From Oceanospirillaceae bacterium (GTDB taxonomy: Bacteria; Pseudomonadota; Gammaproteobacteria; Pseudomonadales; Balneatricaceae): 47,277 nucleotides of DNA. The stretch covers positions 1 through 47,277 of the forward strand of contig JABSRA010000035.1 of NCBI GenBank assembly GCA_013215445.1, read 5' to 3'. This document shows positions 28,633 to 38,116 of the stretch, piece by piece; within the stretch, counting starts at the first letter, position 1; every line of letters starts with the position of its first letter. The notes below the pieces were generated by a model. It was not told the origin of the DNA. It was given only the letters and a program-made list of their open reading frames with translations, and made no database searches. The position numbers were made by a program, and so were the translations under genes.

Positions 28633-29658
28633 TCAGATTATTATGCTCTCCATTACTATGCAGTATTGAGTGTGGAAAACTTGTTCAGTCTCAATATCAA
28701 ATGTGCTGGGTCTTAGACTACAGGAAGAAGCTAGTGGGTTTTGATTCGCAGACAAGTGTGCATCAAAATCCCATCTCACAGGCTCTATGCCTATTCCAGT
28801 AAATCTTCCATTCCAAGGGTAATTGGTGCGACCCTTATTTGAAATCCAAATCAGGCAGCTGGGGTAAACACTGGCATCCCATTGCATACTCAACTTAGAT
28901 CGAGTTTCATAGTTAATCAGCTCTACACGGCCATCATGACCTTCTATCATGAGTAATTCTTCGGTTTTCACTGGCAGAGGATGTAGCGAGAAATCAATGT
29001 CATCGCCGGTGTGAGTTTTAAGGGCAGTAAAACTATCGACATTTTGATCGGGCAATAATATTGAGCGTCCGGCTTCAAAAATTTGTGGATAACTACGCAC
29101 ACTACTATAGATTGGGAAATATAGCTGTGCGCGTTGTGGATGCTTTGGCAAGGAAAATATTGGGTGTATACCCAGTGCTATAGAAGCGCTGCGGCGCATT
29201 TCAATTTGTAGGCTAATTTGCAGAGCGGCGCCAGGTTTTTTGGTGATAGTTCTCGTCAGTGTTTTGACTGAGTGATTTTCGGGGTAATCAATGCTTATTA
29301 CGATTGAACTTTCGTCTAAACTGTTTAATTGCCAATGATTATTTGCGCTATAGCCGTGCAAGTACTCAGCTGGGGGTAAGTTTTCTGAATCGCTCTGCGC
29401 TCGGTAATTTGGGTCCGAACCGAAAGGTACACAGGGAAACTCCCCGCGCAAATTTCTCAGTATCGGTGGGATAGACGTCAGATCTTTAGATTCATCATTT
29501 ACCCAGGGGGCGATGGCAAAAGGTTGTACCTCGACACCCGATGCAAGACGAAAGTAAACTGGAGCAAGCATACCTCCCAAAGTATGTACTTCCCCTTTCA
29601 CTTCACCCCAGTCAAAGAACCAAGGTCCCGCAATAGATGTTTTAGGGGTGTTTTTCAT
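28633..29658 (-). CDS. Aldose 1-epimerase-like (galactose mutarotase superfamily) protein
   Basis: A 341-residue protein that looks like a divergent galactose-mutarotase-fold enzyme. LGIHPIF in the middle resembles the catalytic-His motif and GIGIEPVRWDF near the C terminus the catalytic-Glu motif of aldose epimerases. It would interconvert sugar anomers before the dehydrogenase step. It ends 47 bases from the left transposon end and starts about 70 bases after the lactonase gene, the last member of the importer unit. The family assignment rests on two motifs and context, so another sugar-binding role is possible. Confidence 0.65.
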   Translation of the reverse strand: MKNTPKTSIAGPWFFDWGEVKGEVHTLGGMLAPVYFRLASGVEVQPFAIAPWVNDESKDLTSIPPILRNLRGEFPCVPFGSDPNYRAQSDSENLPPAEYLHGYSANNHWQLNSLDESSIVISIDYPENHSVKTLTRTITKKPGAALQISLQIEMRRSASIALGIHPIFSLPKHPQRAQLYFPIYSSVRSYPQIFEAGRSILLPDQNVDSFTALKTHTGDDIDFSLHPLPVKTEELLMIEGHDGRVELINYETRSKLSMQWDASVYPSCLIWISNKGRTNYPWNGRFTGIGIEPVRWDFDAHLSANQNPLASSCSLRPSTFDIETEQVFHTQYCIVMESIII

Positions 29659-29729
29659 TATATGTCCTTACTGTTAACACATTATATATATTGATATTTA
29701 CAGCTGATATCTCAGTTATCTGAGTTTTG

Positions 29730-30623
29730 TTAGACCTGAGTAATAAATTTGTTCTCAGGCAGGCCTTTAACATCGGTTTCAAGGGCGAAGAGACAACCTG
29801 CTAATCTATGTTTAGAGTTCTCTTTTTCTCGTGCAGTGGTGATGTATAAAGTTGAGAGATCTGCACCGCCAAAGGCACAAGTGGTAATGTTTTCAGCGGG
29901 TATATCAATGATTTTATCGATCTCACCTGCGGGAGATACCCGTACAATACAACCACCGCCATAGCGGCAATTCCACAGGTAACCTTGTGAGTCAATGGCC
30001 GAACCGTCCGGTAAACCTCGATCAAAGCCTGAAAAATGTGGCTTGCCCACACCGATATTTCCCGTTTCTATATCATAGGAATAAGCTCTGATCTCGTTTT
30101 TGAGGGTATCACCAAAATAGAAGTGCTGGTGATCGGGGGACCAGCACAAGGTATTGGCTATGCCAATACCGTTTTCAAATTCCTCCAACTCGCCAGAAAA
30201 AGAATAACGATAGAGACGCCCCAGGCCATCAACGATATCCAGACTTTCACCATTGGGGCCGACATTGTTACTCATAGTGCCAATCCAGAAGTTACCGCGA
30301 GGATCTGTACGACCATCGTTAAAGCGTACAAGGGGGGAGTTGGGCAGAGTAATCTTGAGGTCCTGGCGTTGATCGGTCCCAATGATTAAAAAGACCAGTT
30401 TGGATCCTAGGGCAATTAATAGTTTACCTTCTACATCCGTTAGGGATAACGCCACAACCGGCTCGTCAAAAAAATGTGTTTTAACCTTGCCTGTTGAGAT
30501 GTGTAAGCTGTGCAGAAGGAAGCGGTTGATGTCTACCCAGTACAGACAATGCTCATCGGCGGACCAAGTCGCACCCTCTCCGCAAATATCACCCGTTGCG
30601 GCCACACATCTTAGGTTATCCAT
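29730..30623 (-). CDS. SMP-30/gluconolactonase family sugar lactonase
   Basis: Six-bladed beta-propeller hydrolase of the SMP-30/regucalcin family, expected to open an aldonolactone. Metal and active-site segments are visible: GEGATWSADEHCLYWVDI at residues 16-33, VRFNDGRTDPRGNFWIGTM at about 100-118, and PDGSAIDSQGYLWN. It has 297 residues, standard length. In the context of a sugar dehydrogenase and an aldonate dehydratase in the same transposon it fits the lactone-opening step. It lies ten bases after the permease gene on the same strand. Confidence 0.88.
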   Translation of the reverse strand: MDNLRCVAATGDICGEGATWSADEHCLYWVDINRFLLHSLHISTGKVKTHFFDEPVVALSLTDVEGKLLIALGSKLVFLIIGTDQRQDLKITLPNSPLVRFNDGRTDPRGNFWIGTMSNNVGPNGESLDIVDGLGRLYRYSFSGELEEFENGIGIANTLCWSPDHQHFYFGDTLKNEIRAYSYDIETGNIGVGKPHFSGFDRGLPDGSAIDSQGYLWNCRYGGGCIVRVSPAGEIDKIIDIPAENITTCAFGGADLSTLYITTAREKENSKHRLAGCLFALETDVKGLPENKFITQV

Positions 30624-30633
30624 TACTGTTTCC

Positions 30634-31593
30634 CTAGTGTGACGTTTGTTTGCTTAGAGAATGGTTTAACAATACTGCGCAAATAATCAGCATACCACGT
30701 ACGACATACTGCCAATATTCACTGACGTTCATCAACGTCATACCGTTGACTATGATGCCGAGAAACAATACTCCGATTAGAGTACCGCGCATTGTACCTT
30801 TGCCGCCAAATAAGCTCGTTCCACCGATAATGACAGCCGAGATAACATCGAGCTCCCAACCTCGACCAGCGCCAGAGCTGCCTGATAAGATCTGTGAGGC
30901 AATTAAAATGCCTGCGATGGCTGTCAAGATACCAGTGATCCCCAGCGCTAGTGTCTTGGTCTTCCAAACATCTATCCCCGAGAGTCTAGCAGCCTCTAAG
31001 TTACCGCCTACCGCGTAAATGGCACGGCCAAAACTGGTGTAGTTCATTAGGAAGTAGATAGCGCTAAACACAGATGCAAAAATATACACAGGGACGGGAA
31101 TGCCCAGTACAGAGCCCGACCCGATAAAATTGAACTCGTAGGGGAAACTGGTAATTGGAAAGCCGTCTGTGATCAAATTAGCCACACCTGAAAGTACCGT
31201 CAACAAACCTAAGGTTGTAATAAAGGTCGGCATATTGAAGTGTTGTCTCAGTTTACCGGTGGCTACGCCGATGAAAAACAATGCAGCCATGGCTGCTACA
31301 GCGCCAACTGAAATAGCTATAACGGGACCTGTGATAACAATTAATTCACGGGTAACCCAAGCGGTAATACAGCCTGAAAGCGCGATGCCGGACCCGACGG
31401 ACAAATCAATTTCCCCGGAAATGATGACCATTGTCATGCCAAATGCAATGATGCCTTGCATGGTGATGTTGCGCAATACGTTGAGTTGATTATCAACCGT
31501 AAAAAAACCGGGTGCATTAATTGATAGTAATAGAAAAATGATTACCAGTATCGCTTCCATTGGGTAACGTCGAAATTGTTGTAAGGTCTGCAT
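30634..31593 (-). CDS. Sugar ABC transporter permease (RbsC-like)
   Basis: Integral membrane subunit of a CUT2 (ribose/xylose/galactose-type) importer. Its 319 residues are mostly hydrophobic with about 8-10 membrane segments. The ISGEIDLSVGSGIALSG motif (residues 59-75), GRAIYAVGGNLEAARLSGI and SAVIIGGTSLFGGKGTMRGT are diagnostic of this permease family. It shares one base with the ATPase gene (coordinates meet at 31593), so the two are translationally coupled. Only one permease gene is present, as expected for CUT2 systems. Confidence 0.95.
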   Translation of the reverse strand: MQTLQQFRRYPMEAILVIIFLLLSINAPGFFTVDNQLNVLRNITMQGIIAFGMTMVIISGEIDLSVGSGIALSGCITAWVTRELIVITGPVIAISVGAVAAMAALFFIGVATGKLRQHFNMPTFITTLGLLTVLSGVANLITDGFPITSFPYEFNFIGSGSVLGIPVPVYIFASVFSAIYFLMNYTSFGRAIYAVGGNLEAARLSGIDVWKTKTLALGITGILTAIAGILIASQILSGSSGAGRGWELDVISAVIIGGTSLFGGKGTMRGTLIGVLFLGIIVNGMTLMNVSEYWQYVVRGMLIICAVLLNHSLSKQTSH

Positions 31594-33092
31594 TAGAACC
31601 CCTCCATACAGGCAGAATATAATTCAGTTAAAGTCGTTTGCGTCGGGTCGAGCTCACCAACCATGATCCCTTGTTTCATGACTAAGATACGATCGCAAAC
31701 ATGTAGTAATTCTTCGAGTTCAGAAGAGACAAAGATTGAGCTCAATCCCCGCTCTGATTGCTGCCAAATAATTTTAAAAATTTGCTCTTTGGCTCTCACA
31801 TCAACGCCTCGGCTAGGCTCGTCAAAGAACATGATTTTAGGCGAGATATTTAACCAATTACCAATGACCACTTTTTGTTGATTGCCGCCCGAAAGGGAAG
31901 ACACGGGGTCCTCGGCGTTGCCTGCTTTTATGTGTAAATCCGCGAATTGTTTTGCAACTGCTGTACTCTCAGTGGCTCTTGAGACGATGCCGTAGGGAGA
32001 ATTTTTCCGCAGACTGGCCATAGTCAAATTGTCGTGAATAGAATGTGCCTGGACAAGCCCCTCTTCCTTACGGTTTTCAGAGGTAAAGCCAATACCCATG
32101 GCAGTCATAGATCTAGGGTTGAACTCCTCGAGTTTTATTCCCTCGAAAGTGATCTCACCGCTATCAAATTGATCGGCGCCGAATATTGCACGCATCAGCT
32201 CTGAGCGGCCGGCACCTAACATACCTGCTATGCCGAGTATCTCCCCATGGTGCAAGTCAAAACTGATATCTTTAAAGCGATTCGCACTGCTTAAATTGCG
32301 TACTTCTAAAATGGGCAATTTTTCAGCACTTAATGTTCTTGCCGGCCGGGTGGCGTGAGCCACATCACCAAACATCATACTGATAATTTCATCGTTGGAT
32401 GATTCAGCCATTTCAACACAACCAATGAGTTTTCCATCGCGAAGCACTGTGACCGTATCGGCAATTTCTGCCAATTCTGACATGCGGTGGGAAATATACA
32501 TCATGGTCACGCCTTGCTCTTTTAAATTGCGCAGCAAAGTGAAGAGCATTTCAACTTCTTTTGATGCCAGAGCCGAAGTCGGTTCGTCCAGTAATAATAA
32601 ACTTGGGTTAAATGACATTGCCTTGGCAATTTCAATGGTTTGCTGTTGGCCAACACTCAAAGAGGACACTTCTGTATCGGGGTCTATATCAAGCCCCATT
32701 TTGCTGAGTAACGCCTTAGTCTGTTGGTGTGCTAACGTCCAATTGATATAGCTTACCCCGAGTATATTCTTCTCCGGTAAGCGTCCCAGATAGACGTTTT
32801 CTGTCACCGAAAGTTCGCGAACTAGACTCAGTTCTTGGTGTACTGTGACGACGTTTGCGGCAAATGCATCGCTAGGGGAGTGAAAGTTGGTTTCCTTACC
32901 ATTGATCAGTATAGATCCTTCGTTGGGCTGTATGACGCCACTCATTAATTTAACTAAAGTGGATTTACCACAGCCATTTTTACCCATCAGCGCGTGGATT
33001 TTCCCAGCTTTAAAGGTATGACTAAAGTGATCTAGTGCGACAACACTTCCATATATCTTGGTTATTGATTTGAGTTCAACTTCGGCTGACAT
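31593..33092 (-). CDS. Sugar ABC transporter ATP-binding protein (RbsA/XylG-like)
   Basis: Cytoplasmic ATPase with two fused ABC domains (499 residues) of the CUT2 type. The first Walker A is GKNGCGKST at residues 37-45, with signature SVGQQQTIEIAKA. The second domain has a degenerate P-loop GMLGAGRSEL and signature LSGGNQQKVVIGNWL, the normal asymmetry of this family. The closest named relatives are RbsA, XylG and MglA; the sugar cannot be told from this subunit. Confidence 0.95.
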   Translation of the reverse strand: MSAEVELKSITKIYGSVVALDHFSHTFKAGKIHALMGKNGCGKSTLVKLMSGVIQPNEGSILINGKETNFHSPSDAFAANVVTVHQELSLVRELSVTENVYLGRLPEKNILGVSYINWTLAHQQTKALLSKMGLDIDPDTEVSSLSVGQQQTIEIAKAMSFNPSLLLLDEPTSALASKEVEMLFTLLRNLKEQGVTMMYISHRMSELAEIADTVTVLRDGKLIGCVEMAESSNDEIISMMFGDVAHATRPARTLSAEKLPILEVRNLSSANRFKDISFDLHHGEILGIAGMLGAGRSELMRAIFGADQFDSGEITFEGIKLEEFNPRSMTAMGIGFTSENRKEEGLVQAHSIHDNLTMASLRKNSPYGIVSRATESTAVAKQFADLHIKAGNAEDPVSSLSGGNQQKVVIGNWLNISPKIMFFDEPSRGVDVRAKEQIFKIIWQQSERGLSSIFVSSELEELLHVCDRILVMKQGIMVGELDPTQTTLTELYSACMEGF

Positions 33093-33209
33093 ACATTACT
33101 CTCTTGAAGGGATTGGCGTGTAATATGGCAATGGTAATTGCTACCACTGCCTTAGAAGCTTGAGTGAGAAAGATCATATGCAAACTCACTGAGCTTGTTT
33201 GGTTAGACA

Positions 33210-34178
33210 TCACTTAAGAGAAAGAAGAGCCTTTTGGAAAGCTTTAACAGCCGCTTGATCGGTACGAGAGAGCCCTAACACGGGCACTATTACTTTCTTA
33301 GGAGTCGTTTCTCCTTTAACCGCTGCGATGGCCATTTCTACTGCCATTTTACCCATAGCATAAGGCTGTTGAGCTGTTACAGCTTGTAAAACATTGTCAT
33401 CTTGTAATAAGAAACTGACCAATTGCTCTGTTCCGTCTACGCCAAAGACAAAGATCTTCCCTTGCTTGCCGGCATTGCGAACAGCTTGAACTGCACCTAC
33501 TGTACCCCCTTCGTTAGCTGCAAAGATGATGTTGATGTTTGGGTTAGCAGTGATGATGTCACCTGCAACTTGTAATGCCTTTTCAGCTACCCAACCATCT
33601 TGTTGTGCAACAATATTCAGGGTGCCACCTTTTTTAGCTGATTCGATGAAACCATCGACGCGATCCCCTGAAATTTCAGGTAGCAGTGCCTTAAAGCCAA
33701 GAGTGGCGATAATCGCATTTCCACCTAGCTTGCTAGCAATGAAGTCTGCCGCTAGTGCACCAGTTGTGTTACCTAAATCGCGTTGTGCGGAGTTTAAATA
33801 AGAAACGGGGATGCTGGCATCATCGATAGTTGAGTTATAAGTAACTACTTTGATGCCCTTGTCGGCGGCGCGCTTTAATGCGGGAATAGAGGCAACGTTT
33901 GAGACAGGTGAAATGACGATAGCGTCAACGCCTCTGGCAATGTAAGTATCGATTAAACTTATTTCCTTTTCAGGCTTAGACGCAGAGTTACCGGAGAGCA
34001 ATGTAATTTTTTGCTCATCGGCAGCTGCTTGCATACCCATGTGGATTGTCTTAAAGAACTGATCTTGCTGGAACACTATGCTAGCGACAGTTATTTCACT
34101 GGAAAATGCTGGCATAGAGGCGATGCTAATAAAGCCTGCAATAAGGGCTGATTTCATGAGTTGGGTATTGGTTTTCAT
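33210..34178 (-). CDS. Periplasmic sugar-binding protein (RbsB-like)
   Basis: Substrate-binding subunit of the importer, a Peripla_BP_4/RbsB-type protein of 322 residues. A signal peptide is clear: KTNTQLMKSALIAGFISIAS then MPAFSS, with cleavage expected after the ALA/SS-like site near residue 27. The mature part shows the alternating domain pattern with IARGVDAIVISPVSN and IIFAANEGGTVGAVQAV. It is the first gene of the importer unit after the regulator, with a 117-base gap before the ATPase gene. Confidence 0.94.
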   Translation of the reverse strand: MKTNTQLMKSALIAGFISIASMPAFSSEITVASIVFQQDQFFKTIHMGMQAAADEQKITLLSGNSASKPEKEISLIDTYIARGVDAIVISPVSNVASIPALKRAADKGIKVVTYNSTIDDASIPVSYLNSAQRDLGNTTGALAADFIASKLGGNAIIATLGFKALLPEISGDRVDGFIESAKKGGTLNIVAQQDGWVAEKALQVAGDIITANPNINIIFAANEGGTVGAVQAVRNAGKQGKIFVFGVDGTEQLVSFLLQDDNVLQAVTAQQPYAMGKMAVEMAIAAVKGETTPKKVIVPVLGLSRTDQAAVKAFQKALLSLK

Positions 34179-34252
34179 GTTGTATTTCCTTTTGTTTTTG
34201 TTTTCGTTTTCGTTCTAAAACCTGTGCTGATTGATGTTCTAATCCCACTCAG

Positions 34253-34978
34253 TCAAGAGTGACTGGGCTGGGTCTTTTTTATAGAGTCACTGACGTAATC
34301 CATACCTTGATCTAAGTGTGCTGATATAAAATACTTAAAAGCTAAGCGATCTCTGGCGGCGAGTGCGTCTATAATTTGTTGGTGATGTTCATAAGTTTTT
34401 TGCAACCCATCTCGCTCTTTCCCCGTCTCCATTAGGCGCGAAACTATAGGTTTCATCATGGAAAAAACATCGACTACTGTTTTGTTTTTTGAAATTGCCA
34501 ATAAGCTCACATGGAAAAGAAAGTCTTGTTCCGCTCCCTCTTTGGCTGATGAAGCATTCAGTAGGTCCGTGTTAATGCTGTATAACGTTTGGATATCAGT
34601 TTCTGTAACATATTCAAACAACCTATCTACAGATCCCATTTCAATTAAGCGGCGGAATCCTTGAATATCCTGAAAGCTCTCAGGCGATATTGCCAACTGG
34701 AAGGAAAACAAATCTAGTACGGCATCCATATGTCTGTTGACTATGACTGCCCCTACTTTAGGTTTGATTTCTACAACCCCGTAGGCCTTAAGAATGCGGA
34801 ACGCTTCTCGAACTGTGTTGCGTGCGGCGCTAAATTTTTCGCCAATCTCTCTTTCTGAAGGCAGGCTATCCCCCACTGATAAGGCATTACTGTGAATATG
34901 ATCTTTTATTTGTTGAACCAGTCTGTCAACGGCGCTCTGCGTAGATACTGTGCTATCGGTTGAGGATTCGTTTCTCAT
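34253..34978 (-). CDS. GntR-family transcriptional regulator (FadR/FCD subfamily)
   Basis: The N-terminal winged helix is visible as PSEREIGEKFSAARNTVREA (residues 40-59 from the ATG), followed by an all-helical FCD effector domain with FLFHVSLLAIS and later H-x3-H type residues. I start at the ATG at 34978 (241 residues); a TTG four codons upstream is an alternative. It faces the uxuA-like gene across a 226-base region, so it likely represses both units of the cargo. FCD regulators of this kind often sense sugar acids such as the aldonates or keto acids of the pathway. Confidence 0.9.
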   Translation of the reverse strand: MRNESSTDSTVSTQSAVDRLVQQIKDHIHSNALSVGDSLPSEREIGEKFSAARNTVREAFRILKAYGVVEIKPKVGAVIVNRHMDAVLDLFSFQLAISPESFQDIQGFRRLIEMGSVDRLFEYVTETDIQTLYSINTDLLNASSAKEGAEQDFLFHVSLLAISKNKTVVDVFSMMKPIVSRLMETGKERDGLQKTYEHHQQIIDALAARDRLAFKYFISAHLDQGMDYVSDSIKKTQPSHS

Positions 34979-35204
34979 ATAAGGTACCAAATACAGTTGT
35001 TATTGTTGGGCCAGTTAAGAATGCATCAAATTGGTTTAAAAAACAAGAAAATTTGAATTTAAAAAAATAACTAATAATAACAACAAGTTGTATTTTTTAT
35101 GTTGTATGAGAATATTCTGTAACATACAGGTTTTTAATTTTATTATTGCATTTGTTGTACCAGTGCGCGATAGTAAATCGAAATTTACTTATATAGGAGT
35201 GCAC
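34979..35204. promoter_or_regulatory. Divergent control region of the sugar island
   Basis: AT-rich region between the regulator and the dehydratase gene. It contains the dyad ACAAC-AA-GTTGT at 35080-35091 and the word GTTGTA three times (35087, 35101, 35154). It also holds TGTATG...CATACA at 35103-35128 and a 7-bp inverted repeat AGTAAAT-CGAA-ATTTACT at 35172-35189, just before the AGGAG ribosome binding site. These are candidate GntR/FCD operators; the exact site is inference. Confidence 0.5.
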
Positions 35205-36383
35205 ATGTTACAGACATGGCGATGGTATGGGCCCGATGATCCAGTATTGTTGGACCAGATAAAGCAGACAGGTGCAACAGGGATTGTCACGGCCTTGCAC
35301 GATACCTACGAAGGGCAGGCCTGGTCAGAAGAAAGTGTCATAAAACGCCGCGAGGAAATAGAAGCAGCGGGGCTTGTATGGGCTGTCGTTGAGAGTATTC
35401 CGGTACATACATCAATTAAACTGGCGACTGTAGAAGCTGGACAATACATTGAGGCTTATAAAGACACCATACGCACCCTTGCCAGGGCCGGGGTCAAAAC
35501 GATTTGTTATAATTTTATGCCAGTTGTGGACTGGACCCGTACAGATCTTCTATATCCGGCGCCTAACGGTGGCTTTGCACTGCGCTTTGATATGGTCGAT
35601 TTTGTCGCCTATGACGTCTTTGTATTGCTGCGCCCCAACGCATGCGATGACTATCCGCATGAATTGATAGCCAGGGCATCCACACGCTTTTCTGAACTGT
35701 CTCAGGCACAGATTACCACCCTTGAGCAGACCATCATCGCGGGCCTTCCAGGCGCTGAGCTATTCCATGACCGGCCGGGAATCCTAGCCAAACTTGCAGA
35801 TTACGCAAAAGTAGACAGTGTTCGTTTTAGAGATAATTTGATTGCCTTCTTAAAAGAAATTATTCCAGTGGCTGAGTCTGTGGGCGTAAATATGTGTCTT
35901 CACCCAGATGATCCACCGTTCTCGCTATTTGGATTACCGCGTGTTGTGAGTAATGCCGATGACTACCGGACTATCTTCGATGCCATTCCCTCACTGTCCA
36001 ATGGTATTACCTTTTGCACAGGCTCACTGGGCCCACTTGAAAATAATCACTTAGTAGAGATGGCCAAAGAATTTGCCGATAGAGTGCACTTTACTCACTT
36101 AAGAAACGTCAAGCGTCAAGAGGATGGCTCCTTCTTTGAATCAGATCACCTGGATGGTGATCTCGATTTGGTTGGGGTGATTGACGTTCTTCTCAACGAA
36201 GAGCGAAGACGGCGCAAACAGGGTCTTATTGATTGGGAAATTTCACTGAGGCCGGATCACGGTCACCTTTTATTGGACGACATTGATAAAAAGGCCAACC
36301 CAGGTTATTCATTAATAGGGCGTATGAAAGGCTTGGCCGAAATACGGGGTGTGATTACTGCACTGGAGGAAAAAAATGATTGA
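35205..36383 (+). CDS. uxuA: Mannonate dehydratase, UxuA family
   Basis: Removes water from D-mannonate to give 2-keto-3-deoxy-D-gluconate in the known family. From the ATG at 35205 (AGGAG five bases upstream) it has 392 residues, against 394 in E. coli UxuA. It follows that protein closely: QTWRWYGPDDPV at the N terminus, TICYNFMPVVDWTRTDL, the metal-site region MCLHPDDPPFS, FTHLRN, and RPDHGHLLLDD near the C terminus. The longer open frame upstream lacks support. It is the first gene of the plus-strand unit and overlaps the next gene by eight bases. There is no uxuB, uxaC, KDG kinase or aldolase beside it, so the usual hexuronate route is not complete here. Confidence 0.92.
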   Translation: MLQTWRWYGPDDPVLLDQIKQTGATGIVTALHDTYEGQAWSEESVIKRREEIEAAGLVWAVVESIPVHTSIKLATVEAGQYIEAYKDTIRTLARAGVKTICYNFMPVVDWTRTDLLYPAPNGGFALRFDMVDFVAYDVFVLLRPNACDDYPHELIARASTRFSELSQAQITTLEQTIIAGLPGAELFHDRPGILAKLADYAKVDSVRFRDNLIAFLKEIIPVAESVGVNMCLHPDDPPFSLFGLPRVVSNADDYRTIFDAIPSLSNGITFCTGSLGPLENNHLVEMAKEFADRVHFTHLRNVKRQEDGSFFESDHLDGDLDLVGVIDVLLNEERRRRKQGLIDWEISLRPDHGHLLLDDIDKKANPGYSLIGRMKGLAEIRGVITALEEKND

Positions 36384-37134
36384 TTTATCAAACCAAATAA
36401 TTTTGACAACGGCAGCAGCGGCGGGCATCGGCCACGCGGTTACACTGCGTTTGTTAGAGGGCGGTGCCACTGTTGTCGCGACTGATGTTGATGCAGCTGG
36501 CTTAGAGAGGTTGGTCCGCGATGCGACCAGTTTAGGTTATGCAAAGCGTTTAACGGAAAGAGTCATGGATGCTACCGACGAGCAAGAGATTAGAGATTGT
36601 ATAGCTTCGCGTAGCGATTGGACGGGGTTATACAACGGCGTGGGTTGGGTACACGAGGGAACACTCGCCTCTACCAGTCGTGAGGACTGGGATAAGTCTT
36701 GGTCAATTAACGTCACCAGTTTGTTTTTAACTTGTCAGGCTATATTACCGAGTTTTATTGAAAATGGTGGCGGGGCAATTGTCAATGTCTCCTCAGTGGC
36801 ATCGTCCCTTAAGGCTATTCCCAATCGCCTCGCTTACTCTGCGACTAAAGCAGCCATTTTGGGGCTGACAAAGTCTCTCGCAGCGGATTATGTGAGTCAG
36901 GGAGTTCGTGTTAACGCCATCTGCCCAGGTACGGTTGAAAGCCCTTCTTTGCACGCACGTATCAATGCCGCAAATGATCCAAAGGCTGCAATGCAGAACT
37001 TCATCGATCGTCAGCCGGTAGGACGATTAGGCCAGCCAAGTGAAATGGCAGAGGTGGTGGCTTTTCTGTTATCCGATAATGCAGCCTATGTCACAGGTAC
37101 ACACTTTGTACTCGACGGTGGCTTAACTATGTAA
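36376..37134 (+). CDS. SDR dehydrogenase, 2-keto-3-deoxy-L-fuconate dehydrogenase-like
   Basis: Short-chain dehydrogenase of 252 residues. The unusual cofactor loop LTTAAAAGIGHA, the acidic D38-type residue in VATDVDA and the catalytic SSVAS...YSATK pattern are shared with the KDF-dehydrogenase/DHRS6 branch of SDRs. The PGTVESPSLHARI stretch strengthens this. In L-fucose and L-rhamnose pathways such enzymes oxidise the C4 hydroxyl of the 2-keto-3-deoxy acid to a 2,4-diketo acid. It overlaps uxuA by eight bases and has GGAGGA upstream. The exact substrate is inferred from context. Confidence 0.83.
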   Translation: MIDLSNQIILTTAAAAGIGHAVTLRLLEGGATVVATDVDAAGLERLVRDATSLGYAKRLTERVMDATDEQEIRDCIASRSDWTGLYNGVGWVHEGTLASTSREDWDKSWSINVTSLFLTCQAILPSFIENGGGAIVNVSSVASSLKAIPNRLAYSATKAAILGLTKSLAADYVSQGVRVNAICPGTVESPSLHARINAANDPKAAMQNFIDRQPVGRLGQPSEMAEVVAFLLSDNAAYVTGTHFVLDGGLTM

Positions 37135-37267
37135 GCGATGGGACTGGGTTAGACTGATATGCTTGCAACACAAGGTCTAGCCTTTTCTCTGAATGGGAAT
37201 TGGACCAACAAAATTAAATGTCTTCCTTGAATTATGTGTAACTGGGCTCAGTTATCAGGAGAGTATT

Positions 37268-38047
37268 ATGACTAAAGAATTTGCAGGAAAAGTTGCGATT
37301 GTTACAGGCTCTAGTGGTATTGGACTTGGCGCTGCATTGAAACTGGCGAGGGACGGGGGTGATGTTTATCTCTGTGGTATTGACATTGAATCTAACCAAA
37401 TTGCCCAGCGGGCCGGGAAAGGGCTCAAGTTGAGTGTCAGCGAGGTTGATATTGCCGATGAAGCGAGTGTTAAACGCTGGATAGGCACCATTGCTGAAAA
37501 GACTGGCGGCATAGATATTTTAGTAAACGCAGCGGGAATTCAAAGTTACGGAGACATCGAAAGTACCGATTCAGCCCATTGGGATCGTGTTATGAACATC
37601 AACCTGCGTGGTTGCTTTTTGACCTCCCACTATGTCTATCCGCACATGAAGAAACAAGGTAGTGGTTCGATCATTCATGTTGCATCAGTGCAAGGGCACG
37701 CCAATCAGAACAATGTACTTGCCTATGCGACTAGCAAAGGAGCGCAGCATGCCATGACGCGAGCGATGGCCGTTGATTGTGCCAAAGATAACGTACGAGT
37801 CAACTCAATTAGCCCTGGGTCAATTCGTACACCACTACTTGACTTCGCAGCAGAACAGCTGGTGACCCCTGATAAATCCAAAGCTGATTTACTGTTGGAG
37901 TTTGGCGCGAATCACCCTATTGGCAGGATTGGTGAAATAAACGAAACCAGTGAACTCATTGCATTTCTTGCCAGTGAGCGCTCAGCTTTTTGTACCGGTG
38001 GTGATTATTTAGTTGATGGAGGCCTAACATCACTACTGAGCGTTTAA
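37268..38047 (+). CDS. SDR family sugar dehydrogenase (putative)
   Basis: Second short-chain dehydrogenase, 259 residues from the ATG at 37268 (AGGAG seven bases upstream; a longer frame from 37193 is not supported). The cofactor motif is GSSGIGLG and the catalytic site reads HVASVQGH...YATSK. It ends with the classical GGDYLVDGGLTSLL. In this gene set the missing step is oxidation of the free sugar to its lactone, which this enzyme could do. A fructuronate reductase-like role, as for SDR-type UxuB proteins, is an alternative. Confidence 0.72.
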   Translation: MTKEFAGKVAIVTGSSGIGLGAALKLARDGGDVYLCGIDIESNQIAQRAGKGLKLSVSEVDIADEASVKRWIGTIAEKTGGIDILVNAAGIQSYGDIESTDSAHWDRVMNINLRGCFLTSHYVYPHMKKQGSGSIIHVASVQGHANQNNVLAYATSKGAQHAMTRAMAVDCAKDNVRVNSISPGSIRTPLLDFAAEQLVTPDKSKADLLLEFGANHPIGRIGEINETSELIAFLASERSAFCTGGDYLVDGGLTSLLSV

Positions 38048-38116
38048 ATCTAGACTGTATAGTCGAAGATAAACTTTACATTGTAAGAAGAACTGTATTT
38101 TAAATTTGGAGAAGTT

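Noticed and set aside
28554..28802. Plus-strand open frame of 82 codons starting inside the left inverted repeat
   Set aside because: It overlaps the transposon end and the epimerase-like gene on the other strand; no family resemblance.
35088..35204. Upstream extension of the uxuA frame by 39 codons
   Set aside because: UxuA proteins start at the ATG at 35205, which has a good ribosome binding site; the extension covers the operator region.
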